From Candidatus Woesearchaeota archaeon (GTDB lineage Archaea > Nanobdellota > Nanobdellia > Woesearchaeales > JABMPP01): a stretch of 64,000 nt of DNA. The notes under the pieces were generated by a model. It saw nothing but the letters and a program-made list of their open reading frames with translations. It was not told the DNA's origin and did no database searches. Below, in pieces: positions 15,079 through 24,694 of this stretch. Location of the stretch: the NCBI GenBank assembly GCA_018303405.1, contig JAGVYD010000014.1, forward strand, positions 73,350-137,349, written 5' to 3'. The number at the start of each line of letters is the position of its first letter. Position 1 is the stretch's first letter. Position numbers and translations under genes: made by a program.

Positions 15079-16551
15079 ATGGGAACAGCAAGAAGGATTG
15101 CTAAGAACGCGGCAGTCACATTTTTTGGCGACAATCTCTTAAAAGTACTTAGCACAGTGCTTGTAATCCTTATAGCTCGTTACCTTGGCGATGTTGACTA
15201 CGGAAAATTCACTTTTGCATTGTCATTTACCGGCCTGTTCCTTGTCCTCATGGACCTTGGAACAAGGATCCTGATTGTGAGGGACATTATCCAAAACAAG
15301 GATAAGGCGCCCAAGATAGTGGCAAATGTTTTGCTGCTGAAAGTTGTGAGCACCACGGTTGTTTATTTTCTGATGCTGGCAATAGCTTATTTCCTGTCAT
15401 ACGACCATAACACCATGGTGGCATTGGCCATTGCAGGCGCAGGCCTGATTTTTGACAGCCTGGCCGCGACTGTCGGCTCCATATTCCAGGCATATGAAAG
15501 ACTTGAGTTCGGTGTAATGGCAAGGATAACAAGGATACTGCTGAGATTCGCAGTCACTGTCCCTTTGCTGCTAATGGGCGTTAGTTTTATTTGGATCCTT
15601 GTGATTTATGCTGTTGTCCACTTCATCAACTTCGTCATGGTTCTGGCAATTTGTTATAAGAAATTCGTAGCCCTGAATTTTGATTTTGACAAGAATATGA
15701 TTGTCTCCATATTAAAACGCTCATTTCCGTTTTGGCTGTCAGGGATATTTGTGACTGTCTATTTCAGGATTGATATAACCCTGATGTCCAAGCTTGCGCC
15801 AACAGCCCTGGCTGGCGTTTACTCGGCAGTCTCAAGGGACGCAGTTATAGGCTGGTACAGCAGCGCTTACAATCTTCTTGATGCCGCAGCTGCCATCGCA
15901 GGCGCGGTCTCTGCGGCCATACTGCCGGTTGCGGTGGCCTATTTCAGGGATTCCAGGGAAAAGCTGATGAAGCTGTATTCCCTCGCCGCAAGGTACCTGG
16001 TTTTTATTGCAGTTCCTACTGCTGTCGGAACAACTTTGCTGGCAGACAAAATAATTGTCTTGCTGTATAAGGCGGAGTATGCCAACGCCAGCCTCGCCCT
16101 TCAAATCCTTATCTGGACAATGGTTCCATTGTGCATAAATTATATGATGGGGGCAATGATGATCGCCTCGCACCAAGAAAAGAAGGGAGTTTATGTTCTC
16201 ATGCTGAATGCTGTTGTCAATATACTCCTGAATTTGTACCTTATCCCGAGATACAGCCTGTATGGCGCAGCAGTTGCAACAGTGTTGACAGAAATTTTCT
16301 ATTTCGCAGGATATTACTTCATAATCAGCAGGAGCGTTGGCCACCTTGATTTTGTTAAGATGTTTGTAAAGCCTGTTGTTGCGAGTGCTGTTATGGGATT
16401 AGTAATCTTCAAGTTTATGGGCGGATTGCCTGTTGTGGTTGCAATAATAGCCAGCATGATCATATACGGTGCAGCCATGTTCTTGATGAAGGCATTGGAA
16501 GAGGAAGATATCGCCCTCATCAGGAAAATTTTCATCAGGAAAGAGATTTAA
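15079..16551 (+). CDS. Polysaccharide/oligosaccharide flippase (Wzx/RfbX-like)
   Basis: 490 residues with 12-14 membrane segments. The N-terminus, NAAVTFFGDNLLKVLSTVLV then GDVDYGKFTFALSFTGLF, is characteristic of the MOP superfamily polysaccharide transporters. Wzx-type proteins flip lipid-linked glycans across the membrane. The gene starts immediately after the stop of the preceding gene, ends the plus-strand operon, and converges with the long minus-strand glycan operon (18-base gap). The assembled lipid-linked product made by the minus-strand genes is its likely cargo (inference). Confidence 0.88.
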   Translation: MGTARRIAKNAAVTFFGDNLLKVLSTVLVILIARYLGDVDYGKFTFALSFTGLFLVLMDLGTRILIVRDIIQNKDKAPKIVANVLLLKVVSTTVVYFLMLAIAYFLSYDHNTMVALAIAGAGLIFDSLAATVGSIFQAYERLEFGVMARITRILLRFAVTVPLLLMGVSFIWILVIYAVVHFINFVMVLAICYKKFVALNFDFDKNMIVSILKRSFPFWLSGIFVTVYFRIDITLMSKLAPTALAGVYSAVSRDAVIGWYSSAYNLLDAAAAIAGAVSAAILPVAVAYFRDSREKLMKLYSLAARYLVFIAVPTAVGTTLLADKIIVLLYKAEYANASLALQILIWTMVPLCINYMMGAMMIASHQEKKGVYVLMLNAVVNILLNLYLIPRYSLYGAAVATVLTEIFYFAGYYFIISRSVGHLDFVKMFVKPVVASAVMGLVIFKFMGGLPVVVAIIASMIIYGAAMFLMKALEEEDIALIRKIFIRKEI

Positions 16552-16568
16552 GGATAGAAAGCGGCGCT

Positions 16569-17684
16569 TTAATTGAATAGGACGGCAATAAGTACATTTA
16601 TGGCGTCGGCGAATTTTTTTGCTCCGTGATTTTTGGCAGAGGAAATTGCGCCTTTCTGGAGCCTCAAACATGATTTCCGGTCTGCAATCAAATGATTTGT
16701 AAGCGCAATAAGCTCGTCTGTGCCATTCCATACAAACCCATTTATTCCATGTTTCACAATCTCAGGCTGTGCCCCGAGGTTTATGACAATCGGCACACAT
16801 CCAGCGGCCATTGCCTCCACAGTTGTAATTCCGAAGTTTTCAAATTCAGTAGGATTGGTTTCCCCGTACCCTCTTGCATGCCAATAGATTCTTGACCGGC
16901 CAAGAAATTCAAGGACTTTGTTATGCGGCATATTGGTATGGAAATAAATTTTGGCCCCACTGGCCATTTGTTTTAATTTCTCAAAGTATTTAGCATCATA
17001 TGCAGAATTATTTTCCTGGAATGAACCAATAAGGTGGAATTCCCAGTTGCTGAGCTTCATTTTCTTGAATGCGTCAATCATGATTTCATGCTTCTTCTCC
17101 CGTGAGAATCTTCCAACAGTGACAATGATATTTTTCTTTTTGCCTGGCCTGATTTTTTCAACATCGACAGGCGGAGAAATAACCGTTATTTCCTTATCTG
17201 TGAATTTCTTGGTATATCTCTTGGTGAATTCGCTGTTGCAGACAATGGAATCATACTGGAAAGCATTTTTGGGATTGACCAAAAAGGGCGATGTCAGCTT
17301 TTTCCAGCCCTTCTTCTCAGGAAAATAGGGAAAATGGATGTAGCAGATGGTCTTTGCCTTCAATTTGCTTGAAAACCATCCATTGGTGCCCGTATCTATG
17401 ACCAGGTCATAATGGTTCAGGTCAGAAAGGTATTTGACATTCAGGCTCGATTTATAGGAAGGCAGGGAAGGCAGTTTGGAAATCATCATCGAATGCCTTC
17501 TGACCTTGAATTGCACTTTTGCCAGGTCCAGCCCAAAAAATTCAGACAGTTTAACAGGATCGGGCTTGGCGGCGCAGAGGACTTCCACATCATGCTTTTT
17601 GGACAGAAAGCTAGCTACTGTAAGTGCGACTGTCTCACCACCGCCGTAGTTATTGATTTGGGGATGGAATATTGCGATTTTCAT
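16569..17684 (-). CDS. Glycosyltransferase family 4
   Basis: 371 residues with a GT-B fold. The N-terminus is IAIFHPQINNYGGGETVAL. The C-terminal half has VTVGRFSREKKHEIMIDAF and the nucleotide-sugar motif ENFGITTVEAMAAGCVPIV, which includes the conserved E-7x-E pattern of GT4. It transfers a sugar from a nucleotide donor to a cytosolic glycan or lipid acceptor. It is the last gene of the minus-strand operon. The start is supported by aaaggtga seven bases upstream, inside the end of the preceding gene (35-bp overlap). GGGE near the N-terminus resembles the ALG11/ALG2-type subgroup. Confidence 0.88.
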   Translation of the reverse strand: MKIAIFHPQINNYGGGETVALTVASFLSKKHDVEVLCAAKPDPVKLSEFFGLDLAKVQFKVRRHSMMISKLPSLPSYKSSLNVKYLSDLNHYDLVIDTGTNGWFSSKLKAKTICYIHFPYFPEKKGWKKLTSPFLVNPKNAFQYDSIVCNSEFTKRYTKKFTDKEITVISPPVDVEKIRPGKKKNIIVTVGRFSREKKHEIMIDAFKKMKLSNWEFHLIGSFQENNSAYDAKYFEKLKQMASGAKIYFHTNMPHNKVLEFLGRSRIYWHARGYGETNPTEFENFGITTVEAMAAGCVPIVINLGAQPEIVKHGINGFVWNGTDELIALTNHLIADRKSCLRLQKGAISSAKNHGAKKFADAINVLIAVLFN

Positions 17685-18279
17685 GATTCACCTTTGGGTT
17701 TTTCTCGTTATGATTCTTAAACGCCGCTATGATTGCCGCTGAAGTGAAAAAGAACAGTGAAAAAGACTCCATGTAATCCTCGGCAAGGCCGTGATGGAAT
17801 ACGATGTCATTGATTATTGAGCCGGCCTTGACCGCAAATGCCAGGACAAAAAGGTAAAGCCAGTCACTTTCTGCTTTGTACTCAGAGTAAATAAAGCTTG
17901 CGAAGAACAGCATGACAAATGCAAATCCCGTGACATAGATGATATTTACAAGTATTTTCGCGTCGCCCAGTGATATTCCGTCTATCATCGGCATGATGCC
18001 AAAAGCCAGGATCATGTGCAATTTATTGTATTTGTCAGCCAGCGCATAAATCAAGGCCGCGGAGACTATTGCCCAAAATGCCCTGCCCCTTGCTGTTTTC
18101 CATGTAAAGGCATTATAAACTGAAGTAAGGCCAGCCAGAATAAAAAAGGTGTATGTTGCAATCTTGAGGTATCCGAGCTTATGCAAATAGCTGTAATAAA
18201 GGATGCCCATTAGGATTATGAAGGCAATTGCAACAATTTGCACATGTTGGGTAATTTGTTGTTTTGGCTTCATTGACAT
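17650..18279 (-). CDS. Six-span membrane protein of unknown function
   Basis: About 209 residues with roughly six hydrophobic segments and a charged C-terminal tail. Notable in-membrane charged motifs are LADKYNKLHMIL and LAEDYMESFSLF. They loosely mirror the LDE-Q-HE and EE-EM-G motifs of the protein at 2807, so the two may be distant relatives. It lies inside the glycan operon between a CapK-like gene and a GT4 gene, overlapping the latter by 35 bp. I chose the ATG at 18279; a GTG at 18282 and an ATG at 18273 are alternatives. No enzymatic motif recognised. Confidence 0.65.
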   Translation of the reverse strand: MSMKPKQQITQHVQIVAIAFIILMGILYYSYLHKLGYLKIATYTFFILAGLTSVYNAFTWKTARGRAFWAIVSAALIYALADKYNKLHMILAFGIMPMIDGISLGDAKILVNIIYVTGFAFVMLFFASFIYSEYKAESDWLYLFVLAFAVKAGSIINDIVFHHGLAEDYMESFSLFFFTSAAIIAAFKNHNEKNPKVNHENRNIPSPNQ

Positions 18280-18287
18280 CACTCTCT

Positions 18288-19643
18288 TTACTTGTTGTTG
18301 GAGGTAATAACTGGAAGCAGCTTGCCGGACTTGGTTCGCTTTATGCTTTTCACGCGCCTGATTTCAATTTTCTTAAAATGCCCCAGGGAGGCAAATTTTT
18401 TCTGGATCATTAGGTCATTCTTGCTGTTGTAATGGGTATCCGCGACAAGGTTAATTATCAATTCTCCTTCGCGCTTTTGCTGAATCTGGTACTCCATGAT
18501 GTGTTCACTTTCCAGGATGTGCTGTGCCAGCCCAGTGAGGCTTATTGTTTGGCCCGAATCCAATTTGATGTAAGAGCTTGCCCTGCCGGACAATCCAGTT
18601 AGCAGCGGGAAATTGATTCCACAGCTACAGCGGTGCTTGGCAATGGATGCAGTATCCCCCATATTATACCTGATTAGCGGCATGGCGAAGTTGTTTAGCC
18701 CTGATACGACAACGGTCCCCACTTTTCCAGGAGGCACTGGCTTGCCATTGTCCAATATTTCAACAATTATGGAATCTGAATTAATGTGCATGCCATTATG
18801 TTCTGGACATTCCCAGGCGATCCTGCCAAATTCCCAGCAGTCATATACATTTGTTGGCTCTACTCCAAAAGCTTTTTTGATATTCTTTCGCATTTGCGGG
18901 AACATCATTTCTGAATTAGTGAAAATTGCTTTTGGCCTGTACATTTTTATATGGTGTTCAATTGCATACAATGCAATAAGATTTAGCCTGCTTGGGTAGC
19001 CGTCAAGAACTTCAGGCTTTTCCTTCTGAAGTATTCTGACGCACTCTTGCATAGTGGCTGTAAATGGGATGCCGACCTTTCTGAGCATTCCTAATGCATT
19101 TGCCTTGTCTTTCCTCGGTGGGTGATAACCTGCGGTGCCGATTTTGTCAAAGATATTATAGCCATGCAATGCAAAAATCCTGTAGCCTTCCGCAATCCTG
19201 ACTTTATTTTCCGCCTTGGATAGGTATACGCGGAAAGGCTTGCCCGTGGAGCCACCTGTATTGACAGATATAAGCGTGCTTTTAGCAAATTTTGAAGAGA
19301 GTATCTGCTGAGGCGGCATTGCCCTTAACTCTTCCTTGCTGATAATGGACAGTTTGTAAATGTCAGCCACGCCCTTGACGCTCTGCGGCGACACGCCCTC
19401 CTTATCAAGGGCTTTCCGGTAAAAAGGGACTGTTAAATAGGCATGCAAAATTATTTTCCGAAATTTTTCATCTTGATACTTTTCCAATTCCCCGGAAGTG
19501 AGCCCCAGATTTTTTTTTATTTTGCGATAGTGTCTAAGAATGTCGAATTCCCACAATTTGCTCCCCAAAAAATCCAGGATTCCATTATTGCCAGAAGGCA
19601 ACAGGTTAATTCCGGCATCGGGCCTGTCATCAGTGTTTTTCAT
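18288..19643 (-). CDS. CapK/PaaK-like adenylate-forming enzyme
   Basis: 451 residues of the phenylacetate-CoA ligase-like branch of the AMP-forming superfamily, which includes capsule protein CapK and F390 synthetase. The phosphate-binding motif NTGGSTGKPF lies near residue 130. YDCWEFGRIAWECPEHNGMH is the adenine/acyl-site region, and PLIRYNMGDTASI is the conserved RY-x-GD motif. These enzymes activate a carboxylate as acyl-AMP. In glycan clusters the acid and acceptor are seldom known. This is one of three such genes in this operon (also 20781 and 23330). It follows the FemAB-like transferase gene by 17 bases, so the activated acyl group could be handed to that protein or to the acyltransferase at 30142 (inference). 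Confidence 0.82.
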   Translation of the reverse strand: MKNTDDRPDAGINLLPSGNNGILDFLGSKLWEFDILRHYRKIKKNLGLTSGELEKYQDEKFRKIILHAYLTVPFYRKALDKEGVSPQSVKGVADIYKLSIISKEELRAMPPQQILSSKFAKSTLISVNTGGSTGKPFRVYLSKAENKVRIAEGYRIFALHGYNIFDKIGTAGYHPPRKDKANALGMLRKVGIPFTATMQECVRILQKEKPEVLDGYPSRLNLIALYAIEHHIKMYRPKAIFTNSEMMFPQMRKNIKKAFGVEPTNVYDCWEFGRIAWECPEHNGMHINSDSIIVEILDNGKPVPPGKVGTVVVSGLNNFAMPLIRYNMGDTASIAKHRCSCGINFPLLTGLSGRASSYIKLDSGQTISLTGLAQHILESEHIMEYQIQQKREGELIINLVADTHYNSKNDLMIQKKFASLGHFKKIEIRRVKSIKRTKSGKLLPVITSNNK

Positions 19644-19660
19644 GTTGCGCCCCTGGCATG

Positions 19661-20791
19661 TCAGCCATGCGGATGGCCTGGATTGGACCTGATTTCATCC
19701 AGGTGAGTGTTGTAATACCCCTTCCCAAGCCTCCTGATTTTTACCCCCATGATATTGTGTGTCACAGGATTGAAAAATTTGGCATAGAGATGCATTCTCT
19801 CGAATTTGGCGCCCCTCATTATCTTGGCCCTTGCCATTGATTGCCCAAAATCAATTCTTTTGCACTTCAGGCTGATGGCTTTTTTAATTGATTCCGCATA
19901 GACCAGGTTGAAGTATACTCCCTTGCTCTCCGCTCTTTCATGGAATTGCCCGCATCTTAATCCATGGAAGCAGTTCTTATCATAAATTCCAATTGTGAAT
20001 CCCAAGATTGCATCATCCTCTTTGGCAACCAAAGAACTTGTATTCTGGATATGCTGATACATGGCCCTGAATGAAGCCTCGCTCAATTCCACCTTGTCAT
20101 GCCCATATTTCTTCATAAGTGCCGCATGCAATAAGGCATACTCATTTGCAAATCTGTCGATGTCAGTTATTTCCTCGATTTTGATGTGATTCCTGGCCAA
20201 TACTGTTGCATCATATTTCAGGTTGTCGCGCCGGATTTTCTTCAGTGATTTGAGAAAGGCCTCATAAGTTGGATAGCCAATATCCATGTAAAAATAGGCG
20301 TCGTAATATGCTTTTATGTATCCGTTTTTTTTGAGCAGATTGTTCAGAGCATAGTTGCTTTCAGGCACCGCAGGGAAAAAAACTGCATGGCACCCTTCAT
20401 TTTGCGCTTCTTTCTCAATTGCATTCAGCATTTCAAGCATAAGCGATGATTTTGTTGAAGTGTCGAGAATTTTTATGTCAGATCGTGGACGCAAAGGAGT
20501 ATATGCACATAAAAGTCTATCAGTTTTGAGGCCCAGTTTGCCCATCCTGATCCTGAGATTGCCTTTAAGGTACGCAAAAGGGTCAAATGTATATGGACCT
20601 TCCTGAATGAAAGCTGGAGCAAAGGCTGCAATTTTACCATCATGATAACCCAGAAAGTATTTGGGATACACCTTGTCTATATTTTCAGATTCAGCAAACT
20701 CATAGACTCCTTTGCTGTACAATACATTATTAAAAATATCCAAATCAGTAGCATCTATAACATTAATCGCATTATATATCTTAATATTCAT
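19661..20791 (-). CDS. FemAB/GNAT-like acyl or aminoacyl transferase
   Basis: 376 residues resembling the FemAB-like (peptidogalycan biosynthesis) and GNAT_6 acyltransferase groups. It appears to have two GNAT-type halves, the second with SSLVAKEDDAILGFTIGIYD, then GLRCGQ and CKRIDFGQSMARAKIMRGAKF. Family members add amino acids or acyl groups to cell-wall or surface polymers. Here it is flanked by CapK-like adenylating proteins on both sides, overlapping the upstream fusion gene by 11 bp, which suggests amide or ester decoration of the glycan with an activated acid (inference). Substrate unknown. Confidence 0.75.
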   Translation of the reverse strand: MNIKIYNAINVIDATDLDIFNNVLYSKGVYEFAESENIDKVYPKYFLGYHDGKIAAFAPAFIQEGPYTFDPFAYLKGNLRIRMGKLGLKTDRLLCAYTPLRPRSDIKILDTSTKSSLMLEMLNAIEKEAQNEGCHAVFFPAVPESNYALNNLLKKNGYIKAYYDAYFYMDIGYPTYEAFLKSLKKIRRDNLKYDATVLARNHIKIEEITDIDRFANEYALLHAALMKKYGHDKVELSEASFRAMYQHIQNTSSLVAKEDDAILGFTIGIYDKNCFHGLRCGQFHERAESKGVYFNLVYAESIKKAISLKCKRIDFGQSMARAKIMRGAKFERMHLYAKFFNPVTHNIMGVKIRRLGKGYYNTHLDEIRSNPGHPHG

Positions 20792-23333
20792 TTCCAGAAA
20801 CCCGTTTAATTTGTTTAAAATTTAAAAGTATTTTCTCTATTTTCTTTGCCGATTTTTCCCAAGAATATGCAGATATAACATATTCTCTCCCAAGTTTTCC
20901 TCTTTTTTGTCTATACCGTTTATTCTGCAGCAAAAATTCAATTTTGTGTGCCAAGGATTCGACATTATTTTCCTGAAAATACTCCACTTTATTTCCATAT
21001 ACTTCATTAAGAATTGGTATATTTGCGCAAATACATGGTATTCCACAATAGAGCGCTTCCATTGGAGGCATTCCAAATCCCTCAAATGAAGATGGAAAAA
21101 CCATGAATAAGGATTTTTTGATTTCCGGCCACTTTTGCTCGTCAGTTATTGAACCCTTAAACTCACATTTAATATTCAGTCTTGCGGCCAATTCAGTGAG
21201 TTTACTCTTTTCTTCACCCGTACCACATATCACAAGTTTGGGTGCATTTTTAATTTTAGACAATGCCTTGATTAATATGTCAATATTCTTATAGGTGTTA
21301 AGCCTCCCTATATAGATTATCTGGTTTTCCTTTTTGGGTGTCGATATTTTGTCAACTTTGTCAAAATCCATGCCGGGATATACTACTCCATCAATTTTTC
21401 TCCCCAGCCATCTCTGATTTTCAGATGCAGTGAGTTTCGAATTGGCTATGATAATATCAGTTTTTTTTAGTGCATCTCTAGCTTGCAGCCACAATTTTTT
21501 GAACCTGCCCTTAAAAGCGTGTACCCATCGTTGCCCTAACTGTTCTTTCATCCAAATAGGAGTTTCAAAAACAAATGCGACCGAAGGTATGTCAAATTTT
21601 TCACCTAAATCCTGGGCTTTTATTGCGCTGTACCGGTGATAACCAAGGACAAAGTCTATCTTTTTCTCATTCCTAAAAAATGACTCAATTTTCAGTTTCC
21701 CATGAAGTTTGTCCCATGTGCGGTTTAGGAAACCCACTCCTTTGACTATGCGAGGCAGCTGACCTGTGTAATAAATCTGGAGATTTTCAGTCATTTCGGC
21801 CTCATCGGTATATGTGTTATTTGTACTTGCAAACACTGTGACTTTGTGACCCTTTTTGGCAAGATACTCTGCAAATTTAAAAATTGAGTAATCGCCGCCG
21901 CCAACAAGCTTAGAGTTGTTAAGAGTAAAAACCAGATTCATTTTTCGCACAATCCTATTTTCTGCCGCATGTACGGTAGTTTGGTTGGCTTGTGTTCGTT
22001 TATTCTGATCGAGTCTTGATTCGATAAACACCCTTTTCCCTGTCCTGCCCAAGGGGATTTTATCGACTTTTTTAATCACTATCTTCATGTCATGACCGCA
22101 ATAACTCTGCAAATTTTTCCGAAGGCGTTCAATGCCTTCATGGTAATTATGCCCCTTTGGAACAAGATGAACTTCTATCATGTCGGGTTTCACATGAATA
22201 ATTTTATAGTGTTTCACATGCTTTGCTTCCCATTCAAAAACAGTCTGAAAGTAGATTCCATCGAGAATTTTGCCGGAAACCGAACGCATTTGATCTACAA
22301 TTCGTCCTTCGATATTACCGATTTTCGGCAAGGTGCTTCCACACATGCAAGATTCTTTACCCATAATAATCCTATCCCCTATTTTGTATCGAATAAATGG
22401 CATAACATAATTATTCAAATTGGTTATAACCATATCCCCTGATTTCCCCTTCACCACAGGATTTCCTTTACTACCAACTGCTTCTACAACAAATCGAGTT
22501 GGATCATAGTGAAGTCCTTGTTGGTACTTACATTCTTGCGCAAGATACATACCTTCAGCGGCCCCAAACGAATCATAAATCTTGCAATCCAATCTGTCTT
22601 CAATTAGTTCTCGGGTGTCCTTAGTCAGGATTTCTCCAACTGTTATGACAATTGGAACGTGCACCTTAAGATTTTTATCTCGCAACCAATCTGCAAATGT
22701 CTTAAGAGGAGAGGGATAACTTTCGATTGTTTTTGGCTTGAATTTCTTGATGTACATAACCCACTTGTTAAACAGTTTATGACTCATGTCAAAAGAACTC
22801 AAGAAACCCACATTACTTAGTATGCTACCCACATTAGTTCCTTTGGGCCTTTCACCACGAATTAGTAATCTACGATCGCCCAATTTGACTCCCACATTTA
22901 AAAGCCATTTTATCCGGGCACACGATTCACCCATAGCATCGTTTGCATCCTTGTAAAACTCAAATGGTTGCTTAGTGGATCCAGAAGTTTTATCCAGAAT
23001 TTTTCGGTTTTTGTCAACATTCCTAGAGACAATTCTTTCGGGAAAATTAGCGCGAAGCTCATCTTTTGTGGTTATCGGAATTTTTTCAATATCTTTTAAT
23101 GAGGTTATATCTACCGGTCTAATACCTGCCTCTTGAAATTTTTTATGATAGAAATCAACATTGTTGTATGAGTATTCAAGTAATTTCCGAAGTTTTATAA
23201 GTTGCAATTTTTTTAATTTAGTCAAAGGCACTTCCTGCATTCTTAATTGTCCTTCCAATGTAGACCAAAATTTGCCTTTGGCTTTCAGCAAGTATTTTAT
23301 TCTATGCATTGGTGTCTTGCTTGCTATTTTCAT
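20781..23333 (-). CDS. Fusion of CapK-like adenylate-forming domain and GT4 glycosyltransferase
   Basis: 850 residues with two complete enzyme domains. Residues 1 to about 445 are CapK/PaaK-like: KTSGSTKQPFEFY, SFGAAEGMYLAQEC and FIRYKIGDRIIMG. From about residue 465 to the end is a GT4 glycosyltransferase (MNLVFTLNNSKLVGGGDY, IIYIGRLNTYKNIDILIKAL, SSFEGFGMPPMEALYCGIP). The GT half begins at a methionine (nt 21941), as if a formerly separate gene had lost its boundary; no clear ribosome-binding site precedes it. The fusion would couple activation of a carboxylate with sugar transfer, perhaps an acylated sugar step (inference). It overlaps the upstream CapK-like gene by 4 bp. A sequencing error joining two genes is possible but not needed. 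Confidence 0.82.
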   Translation of the reverse strand: MKIASKTPMHRIKYLLKAKGKFWSTLEGQLRMQEVPLTKLKKLQLIKLRKLLEYSYNNVDFYHKKFQEAGIRPVDITSLKDIEKIPITTKDELRANFPERIVSRNVDKNRKILDKTSGSTKQPFEFYKDANDAMGESCARIKWLLNVGVKLGDRRLLIRGERPKGTNVGSILSNVGFLSSFDMSHKLFNKWVMYIKKFKPKTIESYPSPLKTFADWLRDKNLKVHVPIVITVGEILTKDTRELIEDRLDCKIYDSFGAAEGMYLAQECKYQQGLHYDPTRFVVEAVGSKGNPVVKGKSGDMVITNLNNYVMPFIRYKIGDRIIMGKESCMCGSTLPKIGNIEGRIVDQMRSVSGKILDGIYFQTVFEWEAKHVKHYKIIHVKPDMIEVHLVPKGHNYHEGIERLRKNLQSYCGHDMKIVIKKVDKIPLGRTGKRVFIESRLDQNKRTQANQTTVHAAENRIVRKMNLVFTLNNSKLVGGGDYSIFKFAEYLAKKGHKVTVFASTNNTYTDEAEMTENLQIYYTGQLPRIVKGVGFLNRTWDKLHGKLKIESFFRNEKKIDFVLGYHRYSAIKAQDLGEKFDIPSVAFVFETPIWMKEQLGQRWVHAFKGRFKKLWLQARDALKKTDIIIANSKLTASENQRWLGRKIDGVVYPGMDFDKVDKISTPKKENQIIYIGRLNTYKNIDILIKALSKIKNAPKLVICGTGEEKSKLTELAARLNIKCEFKGSITDEQKWPEIKKSLFMVFPSSFEGFGMPPMEALYCGIPCICANIPILNEVYGNKVEYFQENNVESLAHKIEFLLQNKRYRQKRGKLGREYVISAYSWEKSAKKIEKILLNFKQIKRVSGNEY

Positions 23334-24694
23334 GTCCTTCTACCTCTCATTTCATTTATGATAATCCTCATTTTTCCAGATTTCAATTTGGGGATTTTCC
23401 TACAAAATTCCAATTTAATATGCATTCTATCACCGAGGAATTTTTTAAGAAATTTGTTGATACTTGGACTTATCGTCGGATCAACTGTCTTTGACCTCAC
23501 CAACATGACCCTAACAACATCTTTATGTTCTTGTACAATCCTAAATTCGTTTATTCCTCTCAGTTTAGCAAAAAATGGTGTTACAGCAGCACCGGATACC
23601 CTATTTCCATTCGTACCAATAAGGAAATCAGTTATTCTACCGGTGATATAGCTAATTTTATCCAATTTTCTTCCACATCGACAATCGTTCTGCATTAGAC
23701 TCGCCATATCTTCATTTTTATACCTAATAAATGGCATTGCATAGTTTTCCAAATCGGTTAGAATAATTGACCCAATCCTTGGAGATGTTTTATGATTTCC
23801 ATCGTACATGAATTCTAAAATATATTTCTCATTGGCAACATGCATTCCGTCATGTGACTCGCATTCATGCGCAATTAAATCCATTTCCCTACATCCATAC
23901 TCCTCAAAGACCTTGCATCCGAAAACCCTTTCAATGAGTTTACGTTGATAAGGGTATAATTTTTCTGAGGTTGTAATTACTGACTTAGGCTTGTTAAATG
24001 CAAGTTTATTTTTGTCAATGTACTGAGCAAAAAGGTAAACAGCATTCGCATAACCATGCACAATTTTTGGGCGGAATTCCTGGAATTTTTCGGCATATTC
24101 GCCAAGCTGAGTTTCACCCATTTCGAACGAATTTAGAATCATGCTGTTGGTAAGTTTAAAGTGTAATCTAGTCCGTATGTTGTCATATTTATTGATGTCG
24201 GAAGGTGAGCCCCATATTCGCAATATTTTAGTTCCAATATCATACCCGGCCCATCGCCAAAATCTACGGTTAATCGCAAGGGCATATTCCCGACTCTTTA
24301 AATCACGGTAAAAATCCAATACTTTGCCTGTCGAGCCGCCCGTATGATCCAATTGATAACTATTTGGCTTTCTGTTTCTTGCCAACAAATCCTGAAAATT
24401 CTCACGGATGAGTTCCTTTGTTAAAATAGGTAATTTCTGTAAATCTTCTTTCTTCTTAATATTTTGCGGCTTAATGCCCAGCTTATCAAAAAGATGAGTG
24501 TAATACGGGACATTTTTGTATGCATGTTTTAATAGATTAAACAATTTAACTTCCTGCACTTTTTCTAATTCCTTCTTATCCAGCCATTGAGTTTTTTCTA
24601 GATTTCTTAATGTAGTATAAAACTTAACGGTGCTCCGGCTGGATATGAGTTCCCAGATGGGATAGAATAAAAAGCGCGATATTTTCTCGTTCAT
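23330..24694 (-). CDS. CapK/PaaK-like adenylate-forming enzyme
   Basis: 454 residues, the third member of this family in the operon. It has HTGGSTGKVLDFYRD near residue 115, FEEYGCREMDLIAHECESHD, and FIRYKNEDMASLM, where the usual GD after RY-x is replaced by ED. It also has CRCGRKL, a short cysteine motif like those in other CapK proteins. It should form an acyl-adenylate. The ED change may lower activity or reflect a divergent substrate. It is AT-rich by eye and couples to both neighbours by 4-bp overlaps. The acid it activates is not predictable from sequence. Confidence 0.82.
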   Translation of the reverse strand: MNEKISRFLFYPIWELISSRSTVKFYTTLRNLEKTQWLDKKELEKVQEVKLFNLLKHAYKNVPYYTHLFDKLGIKPQNIKKKEDLQKLPILTKELIRENFQDLLARNRKPNSYQLDHTGGSTGKVLDFYRDLKSREYALAINRRFWRWAGYDIGTKILRIWGSPSDINKYDNIRTRLHFKLTNSMILNSFEMGETQLGEYAEKFQEFRPKIVHGYANAVYLFAQYIDKNKLAFNKPKSVITTSEKLYPYQRKLIERVFGCKVFEEYGCREMDLIAHECESHDGMHVANEKYILEFMYDGNHKTSPRIGSIILTDLENYAMPFIRYKNEDMASLMQNDCRCGRKLDKISYITGRITDFLIGTNGNRVSGAAVTPFFAKLRGINEFRIVQEHKDVVRVMLVRSKTVDPTISPSINKFLKKFLGDRMHIKLEFCRKIPKLKSGKMRIIINEMRGRRT

